Source: Streptomyces sp. S.PNR 29 (GTDB taxonomy: Bacteria > Actinomycetota > Actinomycetes > Streptomycetales > Streptomycetaceae). Taken from it: a stretch of 64,000 bases of DNA. Made by a program: the position numbers and the translations under genes. Shown in pieces: positions 31,580 to 40,461 of the stretch. The stretch spans positions 372,001-436,000 of the forward strand of contig NZ_JANUQM010000007.1 of the NCBI RefSeq assembly GCF_030386795.1. The letters are read 5' to 3'. Under the pieces are notes generated by a model. The model saw nothing but the letters and a program-made list of their open reading frames with translations. It searched no databases and was not told the DNA's origin. Each line of letters opens with the position of its first letter. Within the stretch, counting starts at the first letter, position 1.

Positions 31580-32818
31580 GTGCACTCGTCCGCGGTCCTG
31601 CTGATCGAGTTCGGCTCCATCATCCTCGGCCTCGGCCTGCTCGGCCGTTTCGCCGCCCGGTTCCGGCTCTCCCCCATCCCGCTGTACCTGCTCGCCGGTC
31701 TGGCCTTCGGCGAGGGCGGACTGCTGCCGCTCGGTGCGAGTGAGGAGTTCATCGCCACGGGCGCGGAGATCGGCGTCATCCTGCTGCTGTTGATGCTGGG
31801 GCTGGAGTACACGGCCGGCGATCTGGTCACCAACCTCAAGGCGCACTACCCGTCGGGTCTGGTCGACTGCGCGCTCAACGCCGTGCCGGGTGCCGTGGCG
31901 GCGCTGCTGCTGGGCTGGGGGCCGGTGGCCGCCGTGGTCCTGGCCGGGGTCACATGGATCTCGTCGTCCGGCGTCATCGCGAAGGTGCTCGGGGATCTCG
32001 GCCGGGTCGGCAACCGGGAGACGCCGGTGATCTTGAGCGTCCTGGTGCTGGAGGACCTGGCGATGGCGGTGTACCTGCCGATCGTCACGGCGCTGGTGGC
32101 CGGGGCCGGTCTGCTTGCCGGGAGCGTGACACTGGCGATCGCTCTGGGGGCGGCCGGGCTGGTGCTGTTCTTGGCGGTGCGGTACGGCCGGGTGATCTCG
32201 CGGTTCGTGTCGAACGACGACCCGGAGAAGCTGCTGCTCGTGGTCCTGGGGCTGACGATCCTGGTCGCGGGCATCGCGCAGCAGCTGCAGGTGTCGGCCG
32301 CGGTGGGGGCGTTCCTGGTGGGCATCGCGCTGTCCGGGGAGGTCGCGGAGGGCGCGCACACGCTGCTGAGTCCGCTGCGGGACCTGTTCGCCGCCGTCTT
32401 CTTCGTCTTCTTCGGGCTGCACACCGACCCGGCCAGTATCCCGCCCGTGCTGCTGCCCGCGCTCGCGCTGGCCGTGGTCACCGCCGTCACGAAGATCGCC
32501 ACCGGGTACTGGGCGGCTCGCCGGGCGGGGATCTCCGTCAGGGGACGCTGGCGGGCGGGCGGTGCGCTGGTGGCGCGCGGCGAGTTCTCCATCGTCATCG
32601 CCGGGCTGGCGGTCGCGGCCGGTATCGAACCGTCCCTGGGCCCGCTGGCCACGGCGTACGTCCTGATCCTGGTCGTCGTCGGCCCCCTCACCGCCCGTTA
32701 CACCGAGCCCCTGGCCGCCCGCTGGACCCGTCGCTCCGCACTCCGCCGGGAGGCCGACGGGGGTACACGGCCGCGGACGGAGGCGGAGGCGTCGGTGGGG
32801 ACCGAGGGGCGGGGCTGA
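31580..32818 (+). CDS. CPA2-family cation/proton antiporter (KhtU/KefB-like)
   Basis: A 412-aa membrane protein with about 12 helices. The second helix region and the LEDLAMAVYLP motif, with Asp in the transport core, are typical of Na+(K+)/H+ exchangers of the CPA2 family. It lacks the C-terminal TrkA-N domain of KefB/C, which fits with regulation by the separate KhtT-like protein encoded just upstream. The GTG start is preceded by ggag 9 nt away and 4 nt after the regulator stop. A predicted role is K+ or Na+ efflux and pH homeostasis. Confidence 0.9.
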   Translation: MHSSAVLLIEFGSIILGLGLLGRFAARFRLSPIPLYLLAGLAFGEGGLLPLGASEEFIATGAEIGVILLLLMLGLEYTAGDLVTNLKAHYPSGLVDCALNAVPGAVAALLLGWGPVAAVVLAGVTWISSSGVIAKVLGDLGRVGNRETPVILSVLVLEDLAMAVYLPIVTALVAGAGLLAGSVTLAIALGAAGLVLFLAVRYGRVISRFVSNDDPEKLLLVVLGLTILVAGIAQQLQVSAAVGAFLVGIALSGEVAEGAHTLLSPLRDLFAAVFFVFFGLHTDPASIPPVLLPALALAVVTAVTKIATGYWAARRAGISVRGRWRAGGALVARGEFSIVIAGLAVAAGIEPSLGPLATAYVLILVVVGPLTARYTEPLAARWTRRSALRREADGGTRPRTEAEASVGTEGRG

Positions 32819-33085
32819 GCGGGACCCCTGGGTCCCGTGGGCTCCGTACGCCATCGCGGCGCCGTCCAGCGCGACAGGGGTGCACGGCAACGGACGAAGG
32901 ACGCGGCTGAACGGGTTCACGGCGTTGCCGACGACCCCGAGCCGGGTCACGGACGCCGGCCACCGCAGCGATAGCGGCGTCCGGCAGGCCCGGCATCCCG
33001 CCTCGCCGGCCGGTGCCGGGCAGCCCCCCCCCGACAGCCGGTGCCAGGCGTCCCCACCCCCGGCATCCTGCCCCGGCGTCCGGCG

Positions 33086-33493
33086 TCAGGCGCCCCCGCC
33101 CGGCACCCACCCCTGACGCCGCAGCACCGCCGACACATCCGGTGCCTCGTAGTGGTCGCCCTTGAGGACCTTGCCGTCGGCGCGGCGGGCGACCTGGCCG
33201 TCGGGGCCCAGCTTGGTCATGTTGGAGCGGTGGATCTCGGCGATCACCGCGTCGAGGTCGATGCCGTGCACGAGAGCCGTGCCGTAGGCGACGTAGACCA
33301 CGTCGGCGAGCTCGTGCGCCAGCCGGTCGAGCGGGCCGGTGACGGAGACCTCGGCGACCTCCGCGGCCTCCTCGGCGAGCAGCTCTCCGCGATGGGCCGC
33401 CAGCTGCGGCGGGACCTCCGTGGGGGTGGTGCGGGCGTCCAGCCCGAAAGCGAGGTGGAATGCACGGACCAGGTCGGCGGGCGAGGAGCTCAT
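33086..33493 (-). CDS. MazG-like nucleotide pyrophosphohydrolase
   Basis: A 135-aa all-alpha NTP-PPase fold protein. The metal-binding pattern is visible as ELLAEEAAEVAE followed by ELADVVYVAYGTALVHGIDLDAVIAEIHRSNMTK, which matches the EEXXE...EXXD layout of MazG-like and HisE-like enzymes; the HRSNMTKLG end is typical of phage-like dCTPase/MazG proteins. It may cleave non-canonical or excess NTPs. ATG 33493; no strong RBS. The downstream region 32819-33085 holds only GC-rich degenerate repeats. Confidence 0.85.
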   Translation of the reverse strand: MSSSPADLVRAFHLAFGLDARTTPTEVPPQLAAHRGELLAEEAAEVAEVSVTGPLDRLAHELADVVYVAYGTALVHGIDLDAVIAEIHRSNMTKLGPDGQVARRADGKVLKGDHYEAPDVSAVLRRQGWVPGGGA

Positions 33494-33578
33494 GCGCCGA
33501 CTGTAGCGACCGCCTCTGACAGCCGACCCGCACCCCGCCCCTGGTCAGCACCGCACGGCCCCTGGCAGGATCGCGCCC

Positions 33579-34574
33579 ATGTCCAAGGTGTTCCCCCGCA
33601 TCAGCAGGCGCCGGGCGCTGCAGGGTGCGGCCGCCGGGTTCGTCGTCCTCGGGTTGCTGCTGTGGTGGCTGCTGCCACTGGGCGAGGAACCGCCCGGCGG
33701 GACGATCACGTTCAGCACGGGCACGCGCGCGGGGGTGTACCAGGAGTACGGCAGGCGGCTCAGCAAGGAGCTGGCCAAGGACATGCCGGAGCTCAAGGTG
33801 CGGCTGGAGGACAGCGCCGGGTCGCAGGAGAACGTCAGGCGCGTGGCGACCGGCGAGGCCGACTTCACCATCGCCGCGGCCGACGCGGTGGAGTCGGTCA
33901 CCGTCGACGGCAGGCCCGTCACCGACCAGCTGCGCGGTGTCGCACGCCTGTACGACGACTATGTACAGCTGGTCGTGCCGCCGGACTCGGACATCCGCTC
34001 CGTCGCGGACCTGAAGGGCAAGCGGGTGGCCATAGGGAAGCCCGACTCGGGGGTGCGGCTGATCGCCGACCGGGTGCTCAAGGCCGCGAACCTCGACCCG
34101 GAGAAGGACATCATCGCCCGGTCGGACGGTATCGACACCGGTCCCAAGCTGCTGGGCAAGGAGCTCGACGCGTTCTTCTGGTCGAGCGGAGTACCGACGC
34201 CCGGGCTCAGGGAGATCGCCAAGGCCCCCGCCTTCCGCTTCGTGCCGATCAGCGCCGCCCTGGTCGCCAAGGTGCAGGACCAGGAGGACTCCGCCCACTT
34301 CTACCGGGCGACCAACATGCCGGAGTCGGCCTACCCGGCCGTCCAGAACGGGGCCACGGTGCCGACGATGGCCGTGTCGAACCTGCTGATCACCCGCAAG
34401 GACATGGATCCCAGGCTCACGGAATGGCTGACCCGGACCGTGCTCAAGAGCCGCGACGAGATAGGTCACCACGTCCACTCCGCGCAGCTGGTCGACGTAC
34501 GCACCGCCATCTACACCGACCCGCTGGAACTGCACGAGGGCGCGCGTCGCTACTACCGCTCGGTGAAACCGTAG
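33579..34574 (+). CDS. TAXI-family TRAP transporter solute-binding protein, orphan
   Basis: A 331-aa protein. An Arg-rich start with one hydrophobic segment (RISRRRALQGAAAGFVVLGLLLWWLLPL) acts as a signal or membrane anchor. The TAXI signature TITFSTGTRAGVYQEYGRRLSKELAK, ADFTIAAADAVESV and RVAIGKPDSGVRLIADRVL follow. No TRAP membrane subunits are nearby. It is convergent with gluK, 18 nt from its stop, which is a stable neighbour relationship in Streptomyces. TAXI proteins of known ligand often bind glutamate or other dicarboxylates, so it may present ligand to GluK; this is inference. Confidence 0.88.
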   Translation: MSKVFPRISRRRALQGAAAGFVVLGLLLWWLLPLGEEPPGGTITFSTGTRAGVYQEYGRRLSKELAKDMPELKVRLEDSAGSQENVRRVATGEADFTIAAADAVESVTVDGRPVTDQLRGVARLYDDYVQLVVPPDSDIRSVADLKGKRVAIGKPDSGVRLIADRVLKAANLDPEKDIIARSDGIDTGPKLLGKELDAFFWSSGVPTPGLREIAKAPAFRFVPISAALVAKVQDQEDSAHFYRATNMPESAYPAVQNGATVPTMAVSNLLITRKDMDPRLTEWLTRTVLKSRDEIGHHVHSAQLVDVRTAIYTDPLELHEGARRYYRSVKP

Positions 34575-34592
34575 GCCACCACGAGCCGGGGG

Positions 34593-35984
34593 TTACGACG
34601 TCGGCGCCGACCTGGGCACCGTCACCGTCACCCGCAGCCCGTGCGGCTCATGGTGGCCGTACGAGATGGAGCCGCCGCCCGCCGCCAGCAGTGCCCGCGA
34701 GATGGACAGGCCCAGACCGGAGCCCTTGATGTTCTGGTGCCGTCCACTGCGCCAGAAACGGTCGCCGACGCGGGCGAGTTCCTCGTCGGTCAGGCCCGGG
34801 CCGTTGTCGGTGACCACTACGGTCGACGTGCTGCCGTTGGAGGCGACGGTCACCTCGACGCTCTCTCCCTCGGGCGTGAACTTCACCGCGTTGTCGATCA
34901 CGGCGTCGAGCGCGCTGGAGAGCGTGACCGGGTCGGCCCAGGCGGTGGTGGGCGGGCAGTTCCCCACCAGTCGTACGCCCTTGGCCTCGGCGGTCGGCGC
35001 CCAGGCCGCGACGCGCTCGGCGGCCAGCGCGCCGATGTCGGTGAGCCGGAGGTCGGCCTCGGTGTGCTCGGCCAGGGCCAGGTCGAGCAGGTCGTCCAGG
35101 ACCTGCGCCAGGCGCTTGCCCTCGGCCTGCACCGAGGCGATCTCCTCGTTGCCCTCGGGCAGTTCGAAGGCGAGCAGCTCGATGCGCAGCAGCAGCGCCG
35201 CGAGCGGGTTGCGCAGCTGGTGCGAGGCGTCGGCGACGAAGGCGCGCTGCTGCTCCAGCACGTCCTCGACGTTGTCCGCCATCTCGTTGAACGACCGGGC
35301 CAGCCGTCTCAGTTCCGGCGGTCCGCTCGCGACGGCGACCCTTGATTTCAGGCGCCCGGTGGCGATGTCGTGCGTGGTGGCGTCCAGGACGCGTACGGGT
35401 CTGAGCACCCAGCCGGTCAGCCGCAGGGCGGCGCCGACGGCCAGCAGCATCGCGGCGATCTCGCCCGCGCCGATGATCAGCCAGCCCCGCAGGATCCGCG
35501 AACGCATCTCCCCGGTGGGCGAGTCGGTGACGACGACCGCGACGACATCACCGTCCCGGATGACCGGTGAGGCGACGACGAGGCGTGTGCTCTGCCAGGG
35601 CCACACCTGCTTCGGGTCGTGGCTGCGCCGGCTGAGCAGCGCCTCCTTGAAGGCGTCGCGCACCGCCCCTTTCTTGGGCAGCTGCCAGGTCGCCGGCGCC
35701 TTGGCCATGGACGTGCCGTTGGTGTGGAAGACACCGACCCGGATGTCGTAGACCTCGGAGTAGCTGGTGAGTTCACGGCTCAGGGTGCGGAGCTCGTCCG
35801 GGGAGCTGGTGGGCTCGTCCGTGACGAACTGGGCGATGGCCGCGAAGTAGGCCGTGTCGTCGATCCGGTCGACGATCACCTTCTGCTGCTGGGCCGCCGC
35901 CAGGCTGATGGCGAGCGGCAGTCCGAGCGCGAGCAGGACGGCCGCCATCAGGACGATGAGCAGCGGGAGGAGACGAGTGCGCAC
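34593..35984 (-). CDS. gluK: GluK, sensor histidine kinase for glutamate uptake
   Basis: A 463-aa kinase. TM1 is about 5-30 and TM2 about 165-188, enclosing an extracytoplasmic sensor of about 135 residues. HAMP follows (~190-245), then HisKA with the phospho-His in VADASHQLRNPLAAL, and HATPase_c with NAVKFT, DNGPGL and GSGLGLSISRALL. The GTG start is 9 nt after the gluR stop, so the genes are coupled. In S. coelicolor the orthologous GluR-GluK pair senses glutamate and controls gluABCD, encoded here divergently. The assignment rests on context and architecture. Confidence 0.9.
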   Translation of the reverse strand: MRTRLLPLLIVLMAAVLLALGLPLAISLAAAQQQKVIVDRIDDTAYFAAIAQFVTDEPTSSPDELRTLSRELTSYSEVYDIRVGVFHTNGTSMAKAPATWQLPKKGAVRDAFKEALLSRRSHDPKQVWPWQSTRLVVASPVIRDGDVVAVVVTDSPTGEMRSRILRGWLIIGAGEIAAMLLAVGAALRLTGWVLRPVRVLDATTHDIATGRLKSRVAVASGPPELRRLARSFNEMADNVEDVLEQQRAFVADASHQLRNPLAALLLRIELLAFELPEGNEEIASVQAEGKRLAQVLDDLLDLALAEHTEADLRLTDIGALAAERVAAWAPTAEAKGVRLVGNCPPTTAWADPVTLSSALDAVIDNAVKFTPEGESVEVTVASNGSTSTVVVTDNGPGLTDEELARVGDRFWRSGRHQNIKGSGLGLSISRALLAAGGGSISYGHHEPHGLRVTVTVPRSAPTS

Positions 35985-35993
35985 CCTGGCCCG

Positions 35994-36680
35994 CTACGCG
36001 GCCGGGGCGACGAGCCGGTAGCCGACGCCGCGCACGGTCTCGATCAGCGCCGGCATGCGCAGCTTGGCGCGCAACGACGCGACGTGCACCTCAAGGGTGC
36101 GCCCGGTCCCCTCCCAGCTCGTGCGCCACACCTCGCTGATGATCTGCTCCCGGCGGAAGACCACTCCGGGACGCTGGGCCAGCAAGGCGAGGAGATCGAA
36201 CTCCTTGCGGGTCAGTTGGACCACCGAACCGTCCACGCTGACCTGGCGCGTCGGAAGCTCTATGAGGACCGCGCCCAGGCGCAGCACGCCTTCGCCGCCC
36301 GCCGCGGCGTCCTCATGGGCGGTGCGTCTGCTGACGGCGTGGATACGGGCGAGCAGTTCCCCGGTGTCGTACGGCTTGACCACGTAGTCGTCGGCGCCGA
36401 GGTTGAGGCCGTGGATGCGGGAGCGGACGTCGGAGCGGGCGGTGACCATGATCACCGGGGTGCTGGTCCGCTTGCGGATCTTGCTGCAGACCTCGTAGCC
36501 GTCCTGGTCGGGCAGGCCCAGGTCGAGGAGGACGACACCGAAGCCGTTGCCCTCGGGGACGAGCGCCTGGAGGGCCTCTTCGCCGCTGCGCGCGTGCGTG
36601 ACGTCGAAACCGTGCCGCGCCAGCACCGCCGACAGGGCGGCGGCGACGCGGTTGTCGTCCTCGACGAGCAGCAGCCTCAT
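35994..36680 (-). CDS. gluR: GluR, OmpR-family response regulator
   Basis: A 228-aa regulator. The receiver has the acidic pair at 8-9 (VEDD), phospho-Asp in LLDLGLPD (D53) and Lys in VKPYD (~102). The winged-helix DNA-binding domain covers about 130-225, with TRKEFDLLALLAQRPGVVFRREQI and VRGVGYRL. The ATG start follows gaaggggg. It is the first gene of gluRK, divergent from gluABCD across a 288-bp region that contains candidate OmpR-type sites. Confidence 0.93.
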   Translation of the reverse strand: MRLLLVEDDNRVAAALSAVLARHGFDVTHARSGEEALQALVPEGNGFGVVLLDLGLPDQDGYEVCSKIRKRTSTPVIMVTARSDVRSRIHGLNLGADDYVVKPYDTGELLARIHAVSRRTAHEDAAAGGEGVLRLGAVLIELPTRQVSVDGSVVQLTRKEFDLLALLAQRPGVVFRREQIISEVWRTSWEGTGRTLEVHVASLRAKLRMPALIETVRGVGYRLVAPAA

Positions 36681-36732
36681 CCGGGCCCCCTTCGGTTCAT
36701 CGGTCGTACGATCAGGATGAGTACAAAAACGC

Positions 36733-36750
36733 GTGCACGCGCGCGTGCAC
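36733..36750. promoter_or_regulatory. 18-bp perfect palindrome in the gluR-gluA region
   Basis: gtgcacgcgcgcgtgcac is self-complementary over all 18 bases and lies 53 nt from the gluR start. It could be a binding site for a dimeric regulator or form a cruciform in the gluR leader. Confidence 0.5.
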
Positions 36751-36883
36751 CTTGTGCAGTCACGCTGATGGAAGAGGACGGCGTCAAGAGGGTTCCGGTT
36801 GCGCGCGACTTCCGTTACCCGGCCGATATGAGCCCTGCTCACAAGTGCTACGACACGTGTCCGATTGCTATCGGATCGTGATG

Positions 36884-36901
36884 CTCAGATTCCCCTCAGA
36901 T
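36884..36901 (+). promoter_or_regulatory. Candidate GluR site: 11-bp spaced direct repeat
   Basis: ctcagat occurs at 36884-36890 and 36895-36901, one helical turn apart, 68-85 nt before gluA. Direct repeats at 11 bp are typical for OmpR-family regulators. The binding protein is inferred. Confidence 0.5.
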
Positions 36902-36968
36902 GTAATGACGCAGGTGGAACGGGGTTACTACTGTCCTCCGAAACCGAGGAGGACGGAGCCTGAGAGCG

Positions 36969-37745
36969 ATGACCGAAGTATCGGTGGCCAAGGAAGATGT
37001 GGCCGCGACCGGAGAACTGGTCGTCCTGAAGAGCGTCAACAAGCACTTCGGCGCGTTGCACGTACTCCAGGACATCGATCTGACGATCGCCCGCGGCGAG
37101 GTCGTCGTGGTCATCGGGCCCTCCGGGTCCGGAAAGTCCACACTGTGCCGCACCATCAACCGCCTGGAGACGATCGACTCCGGCTCGATCGCGATCGACG
37201 GACGGCCTCTGCCCCATGAGGGCAAGGAGCTGGCCCGACTGCGCGCCGACGTCGGAATGGTCTTCCAGTCCTTCAACCTCTTCGCGCACAAGACCGTGCT
37301 GGAGAACGTGACGCTCGGCCAGGTCAAGGTCCGCAGGAAGGACAAGAAGGCGGCCGAGGAGCGGGCCCGGGCTCTGCTCGACCGGGTCGGCGTGGGTGCG
37401 CAGGCCGAGAAGTACCCGGCGCAGCTCTCCGGCGGCCAGCAGCAGCGTGTCGCCATCGCGCGGGCGCTGGCCATGGAACCGAAGGTCATGCTCTTCGACG
37501 AACCGACATCGGCCCTCGACCCGGAGATGATCAACGAGGTACTGGAGGTCATGCAGCAGCTCGCCCGCGACGGCATGACGATGATCGTCGTCACCCACGA
37601 GATGGGCTTCGCCCGTTCGGCTGCAAACCGCGTGGTCTTCATGGCGGACGGCCGGATCGTCGAACAGGCTGCGCCGGACCAGTTCTTCAGCAACCCGCGC
37701 AGCGACCGCGCCAAGGACTTCCTGTCGAAGATCCTGCACCACTGA
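36969..37745 (+). CDS. gluA: Glutamate ABC transporter, ATP-binding subunit
   Basis: A 258-aa ATPase of the polar amino acid uptake family. Walker A GPSGSGKST (~50-58), Q-loop FQSFNLF, signature LSGGQQQRVAIARAL, Walker B VMLFDEPTSALDP and H-loop VVTHEMGF are all intact. ATG 36969 follows a gga-containing leader. It is the first gene of gluABCD, powering import of glutamate captured by GluB through the GluCD channel. Expression is probably activated by the divergent GluR-GluK pair. Confidence 0.95.
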   Translation: MTEVSVAKEDVAATGELVVLKSVNKHFGALHVLQDIDLTIARGEVVVVIGPSGSGKSTLCRTINRLETIDSGSIAIDGRPLPHEGKELARLRADVGMVFQSFNLFAHKTVLENVTLGQVKVRRKDKKAAEERARALLDRVGVGAQAEKYPAQLSGGQQQRVAIARALAMEPKVMLFDEPTSALDPEMINEVLEVMQQLARDGMTMIVVTHEMGFARSAANRVVFMADGRIVEQAAPDQFFSNPRSDRAKDFLSKILHH

Positions 37746-37806
37746 TCGTCCGCACCGATCTCTCATCGTCGGCCCTCGTCTTTTCACCACCCGAAGGATG
37801 TTCACC

Positions 37807-38652
37807 ATGAAGCTCCGCAAGGTCACCGCCGCCTCGGCCACCGTGTTCGCGCTCGCCCTCACCGCCACCGCGTGCGGCGGCGAGAGCAAGAGCGACACCG
37901 GTTCCGGCTCGGGCTCCGGCGGCGGCAAGACGATCACCGTCGGCATCAAGTTCGACCAGCCCGGCCTCGGCCAGAAGACGCCGCAGGGCTACGCCGGCTT
38001 CGACGTGGACGTCGCCACGTACGTCGCGAAGAAGCTCGGCTACAAGGCGGACCAGATCGAGTGGAAGGAGGCGAAGAGCGCCGACCGCGAGACCATGCTG
38101 CAGCGCGGTGACGTCGACTTCATCGCCGCCACCTACTCGATCACCCCGGAGCGCCAGGAGAAGGTCGACTTCGCCGGCCCGTACCTGCTGGCCCACCAGG
38201 ACGTGCTGGTCCGCGCCGACGACAACTCCATCAAGTCGCCGGCGGACCTCAACAACAAGAAGCTGTGTTCGGTCACCGGCTCCACCTCGGCGCAGAACGT
38301 CAAGGACAAGCTGGCGCCCAAGGCCGACCTGCAGCAGTACCCGACGTACTCGGCGTGCCTGACCGGTCTGCAGAGCGGGGCCATCGACGCGCTGACCACG
38401 GACGACTCGATCCTCGCCGGTTACGCCGCCCAGTCCCAGTTCAAGGGCAAGTTCAAGCTCGGCGGCTTCAAGATGACCAACGAGAACTACGGCATCGGCA
38501 TCAAGAAGGGCAGCGACCTCAAGGCCAAGATCAACACCGCCCTGGAGCAGATGGTCTCCGACGGCTCCTGGCAGAAGGCCGTGGACAAGAACTTCGGCCC
38601 GGCCAACTACAAGAACGAGCCCGCGCCGAAGATCGGCGACATCAAGAGCTGA
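37807..38652 (+). CDS. gluB: Glutamate ABC transporter, substrate-binding lipoprotein
   Basis: A 281-aa periplasmic-type binding protein tethered by lipid. Signal peptide VTAASATVFALALTATAC ends at the lipobox Cys, then a Gly/Ser linker and the SBP family 3 domain (TVGIKFDQPGLGQKTPQGYAGFDVDVATYVAKKLG...). The ATG at 37807 has gaagg 9 nt upstream; the in-frame ATG at 37798 touches that RBS and is less likely. A hairpin at 38669-38694 separates it from gluC and may raise its mRNA level relative to the permeases. Confidence 0.95.
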   Translation: MKLRKVTAASATVFALALTATACGGESKSDTGSGSGSGGGKTITVGIKFDQPGLGQKTPQGYAGFDVDVATYVAKKLGYKADQIEWKEAKSADRETMLQRGDVDFIAATYSITPERQEKVDFAGPYLLAHQDVLVRADDNSIKSPADLNNKKLCSVTGSTSAQNVKDKLAPKADLQQYPTYSACLTGLQSGAIDALTTDDSILAGYAAQSQFKGKFKLGGFKMTNENYGIGIKKGSDLKAKINTALEQMVSDGSWQKAVDKNFGPANYKNEPAPKIGDIKS

Positions 38653-38668
38653 GGCAACGCCCTGACAG

Positions 38669-38694
38669 GTGCGCCGTCCTCAGGGGCGGCGCAC
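38669..38694 (+). terminator. Intercistronic hairpin between gluB and gluC
   Basis: Arms gtgcgcc (38669-38675) and ggcgcac (38688-38694) form a 7-bp stem with a 12-nt loop directly after gluB. It is probably a partial terminator or 3'-end stabiliser giving more binding protein than permease. Confidence 0.6.
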
Positions 38695-38728
38695 ACGGGC
38701 ACCCCTACACGCGGAAGCGCGGGAAATC

Positions 38729-39394
38729 GTGTTCGACTTTCTTGAAGGTTACGACCTGTGGGGAGCCTTCTGGACGACGGTGCAGCTCGCCCTGCTCTCG
38801 GCCGTCGGCTCTCTGATCTGGGGCACCCTGCTGGCCGCCATGCGCGTCGGCCCGGTGCCGTTGATGCGCGGTTTCGGGACCGCCTACGTGAACATCGTGC
38901 GGAACATCCCGCTCACCGTGATCATCCTGTTCACCTCTCTGGGCCTGTACCAGACCCTCGGCGTCAACATGGGTGCGGACGACACCGAGACGATCAACTT
39001 CCGGCTGGCGGTGCTCGGCCTGGTCGTCTACACCTCGGCCTTCGTGTGCGAGGCGCTGCGGTCCGGCATCAACACGGTGCCGGTCGGGCAGGCGGAGGCG
39101 GCCCGTGCGATCGGCCTCAGCTTCTCTCAGGTGCTGCGGCTGGTGGTGCTGCCGCAGGCCTTCCGCTCGGCTGTCGGTCCGCTGACGAACGTGCTGATCG
39201 CGTTGACGAAGAACACCACGGTGGCCGCCGCGATCGGTGTCGCCGAGGCGGCCGTGTTGATGAAGGAGATGATCGAGAACGAGGCGCAGCTGCTCCTGAT
39301 CTCCGCGATCTTCGCCTTCGGTTTCGTGTGCCTGACGCTGCCGACCGGTCTGATCCTCGGCTGGGTGGGCAAGAAGGTGGCGGTGAAGCGATGA
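38729..39394 (+). CDS. gluC: Glutamate ABC transporter, permease subunit 1
   Basis: A 221-aa inner-membrane permease of the HisM/polar amino acid type, with about five helices. The EAA loop is VCEALRSGINTVPVGQAEAARAIGLSFSQVLRLVVLPQAF. The GTG start (VFDFLEGYDLWGAFWTT) follows gcggga; the frame is open upstream without typical codon use. It overlaps gluD by 4 nt (ATGA), so the two permeases are coupled. Confidence 0.93.
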   Translation: MFDFLEGYDLWGAFWTTVQLALLSAVGSLIWGTLLAAMRVGPVPLMRGFGTAYVNIVRNIPLTVIILFTSLGLYQTLGVNMGADDTETINFRLAVLGLVVYTSAFVCEALRSGINTVPVGQAEAARAIGLSFSQVLRLVVLPQAFRSAVGPLTNVLIALTKNTTVAAAIGVAEAAVLMKEMIENEAQLLLISAIFAFGFVCLTLPTGLILGWVGKKVAVKR

Positions 39395-40284
39395 GTTCCG
39401 TTCTCTACGACGCCCAGGGCCCCCGCGCCAAGCGGCGCAATGTTCTGATGACGGTCGTGTTCCTGGCCGCCATGGCGGCGCTGCTGTGGTGGGTGTTCAG
39501 CACCCTTGACGAAAAGGGCCAGCTCGAGTGGCCACTGTGGGAACCCTTCTTCAGCGGCACCGAAGCCTGGTCGACGTACATCTGGCCGGGCCTGCAGAAC
39601 ACGCTGAAGGCCGCGGTGCTCTCCGTGGTCATCGCGCTGCCGCTCGGCGCCGTCTTCGGTATCGCCCGGCTGTCGGAGCACGCCTGGATCCGGGTGCCGG
39701 CCGCGATCGTGGTGGAGTTCTTCCGCGCCATTCCCGTGCTGATCCTGATGATCTTCGGGCTCGCCCTGTTCGCCCAGTACACCGATGTGCCCTCGGACGA
39801 CCGTCCGCTGTACGCGGTCGTCACGGGTCTGGTGCTGTACAACGCCTCGGTTCTCGCCGAGATCGTCCGCGCGGGCATCCTGGCCCTGCCCAAGGGCCAG
39901 TCCGAGGCGGCCATGGCGATCGGCCTGCGCAAGAACCAGGAGATGCGGCTCATCCTGCTGCCGCAGGCGGTCACCGCGATGCTGCCGGCCATCGTCAGCC
40001 AGCTGGTCGTCATCGTGAAGGACACCGCCCTCGGTGGCGCGGTCCTCACCTTCCCCGAGCTGCTCGCCTCGGCAAACACGATGAGCGGCTACTACGGCGC
40101 GAACGTCATCGCCAGCTTCACGGTCGTGGCGGTCGTCTTCATCGTGCTCAACTTCGCCCTCACGTCGTTCGCGAGCTGGCTCGAGGGCCGGCTGCGGCGG
40201 GGCAAGAAGACGACGGGTGCGGTCGTGGGTGTGGACGACCTGGCGACCGGCGCGACTGGTGCCGGCGGGGGCCGCGCCCTCTGA
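39391..40284 (+). CDS. gluD: Glutamate ABC transporter, permease subunit 2
   Basis: A 297-aa permease that pairs with GluC. One extra N-terminal helix (RRNVLMTVVFLAAMAALLWWVF) precedes the five-helix core. The EAA loop is VLAEIVRAGILALPKGQSEAAMAIGLRKNQEMRLILLPQAV. The C-terminal tail (270-297) is a Gly/Ala/Thr-rich cytoplasmic extension. It starts at the ATG overlapping the gluC stop. Its stop is followed by a strong hairpin that ends the operon. Confidence 0.94.
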   Translation: MSSVLYDAQGPRAKRRNVLMTVVFLAAMAALLWWVFSTLDEKGQLEWPLWEPFFSGTEAWSTYIWPGLQNTLKAAVLSVVIALPLGAVFGIARLSEHAWIRVPAAIVVEFFRAIPVLILMIFGLALFAQYTDVPSDDRPLYAVVTGLVLYNASVLAEIVRAGILALPKGQSEAAMAIGLRKNQEMRLILLPQAVTAMLPAIVSQLVVIVKDTALGGAVLTFPELLASANTMSGYYGANVIASFTVVAVVFIVLNFALTSFASWLEGRLRRGKKTTGAVVGVDDLATGATGAGGGRAL

Positions 40285-40313
40285 CGCGGCGGTCAACCCA
40301 CGTGACACACTCG

Positions 40314-40341
40314 GGGGCAGTGGCATGATCGCCACTGCCCC
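40314..40341 (+). terminator. Terminator of the gluABCD operon
   Basis: Perfect 11-bp arms ggggcagtggc (40314-40324) and gccactgcccc (40331-40341) with a 6-nt loop, 30 nt after the gluD stop. Confidence 0.8.
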
Positions 40342-40461
40342 TGGTCACTTGACGCAAGCACCGGCAATGGGTTGCATACGTTCTGTGATCGTGCACCCTG
40401 CTCCAACTTCGTGTTCACCTACGTCACTCAGGACAACACTGCGGGCAGGGGGCGCCGCGCC

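Noticed and set aside
32819..33085. Small ORF in the GC-rich stretch downstream of the MazG-like gene
   Set aside because: It consists of degenerate ggcgtccggc/ccggcatcc words with no start signal and no conserved pattern.
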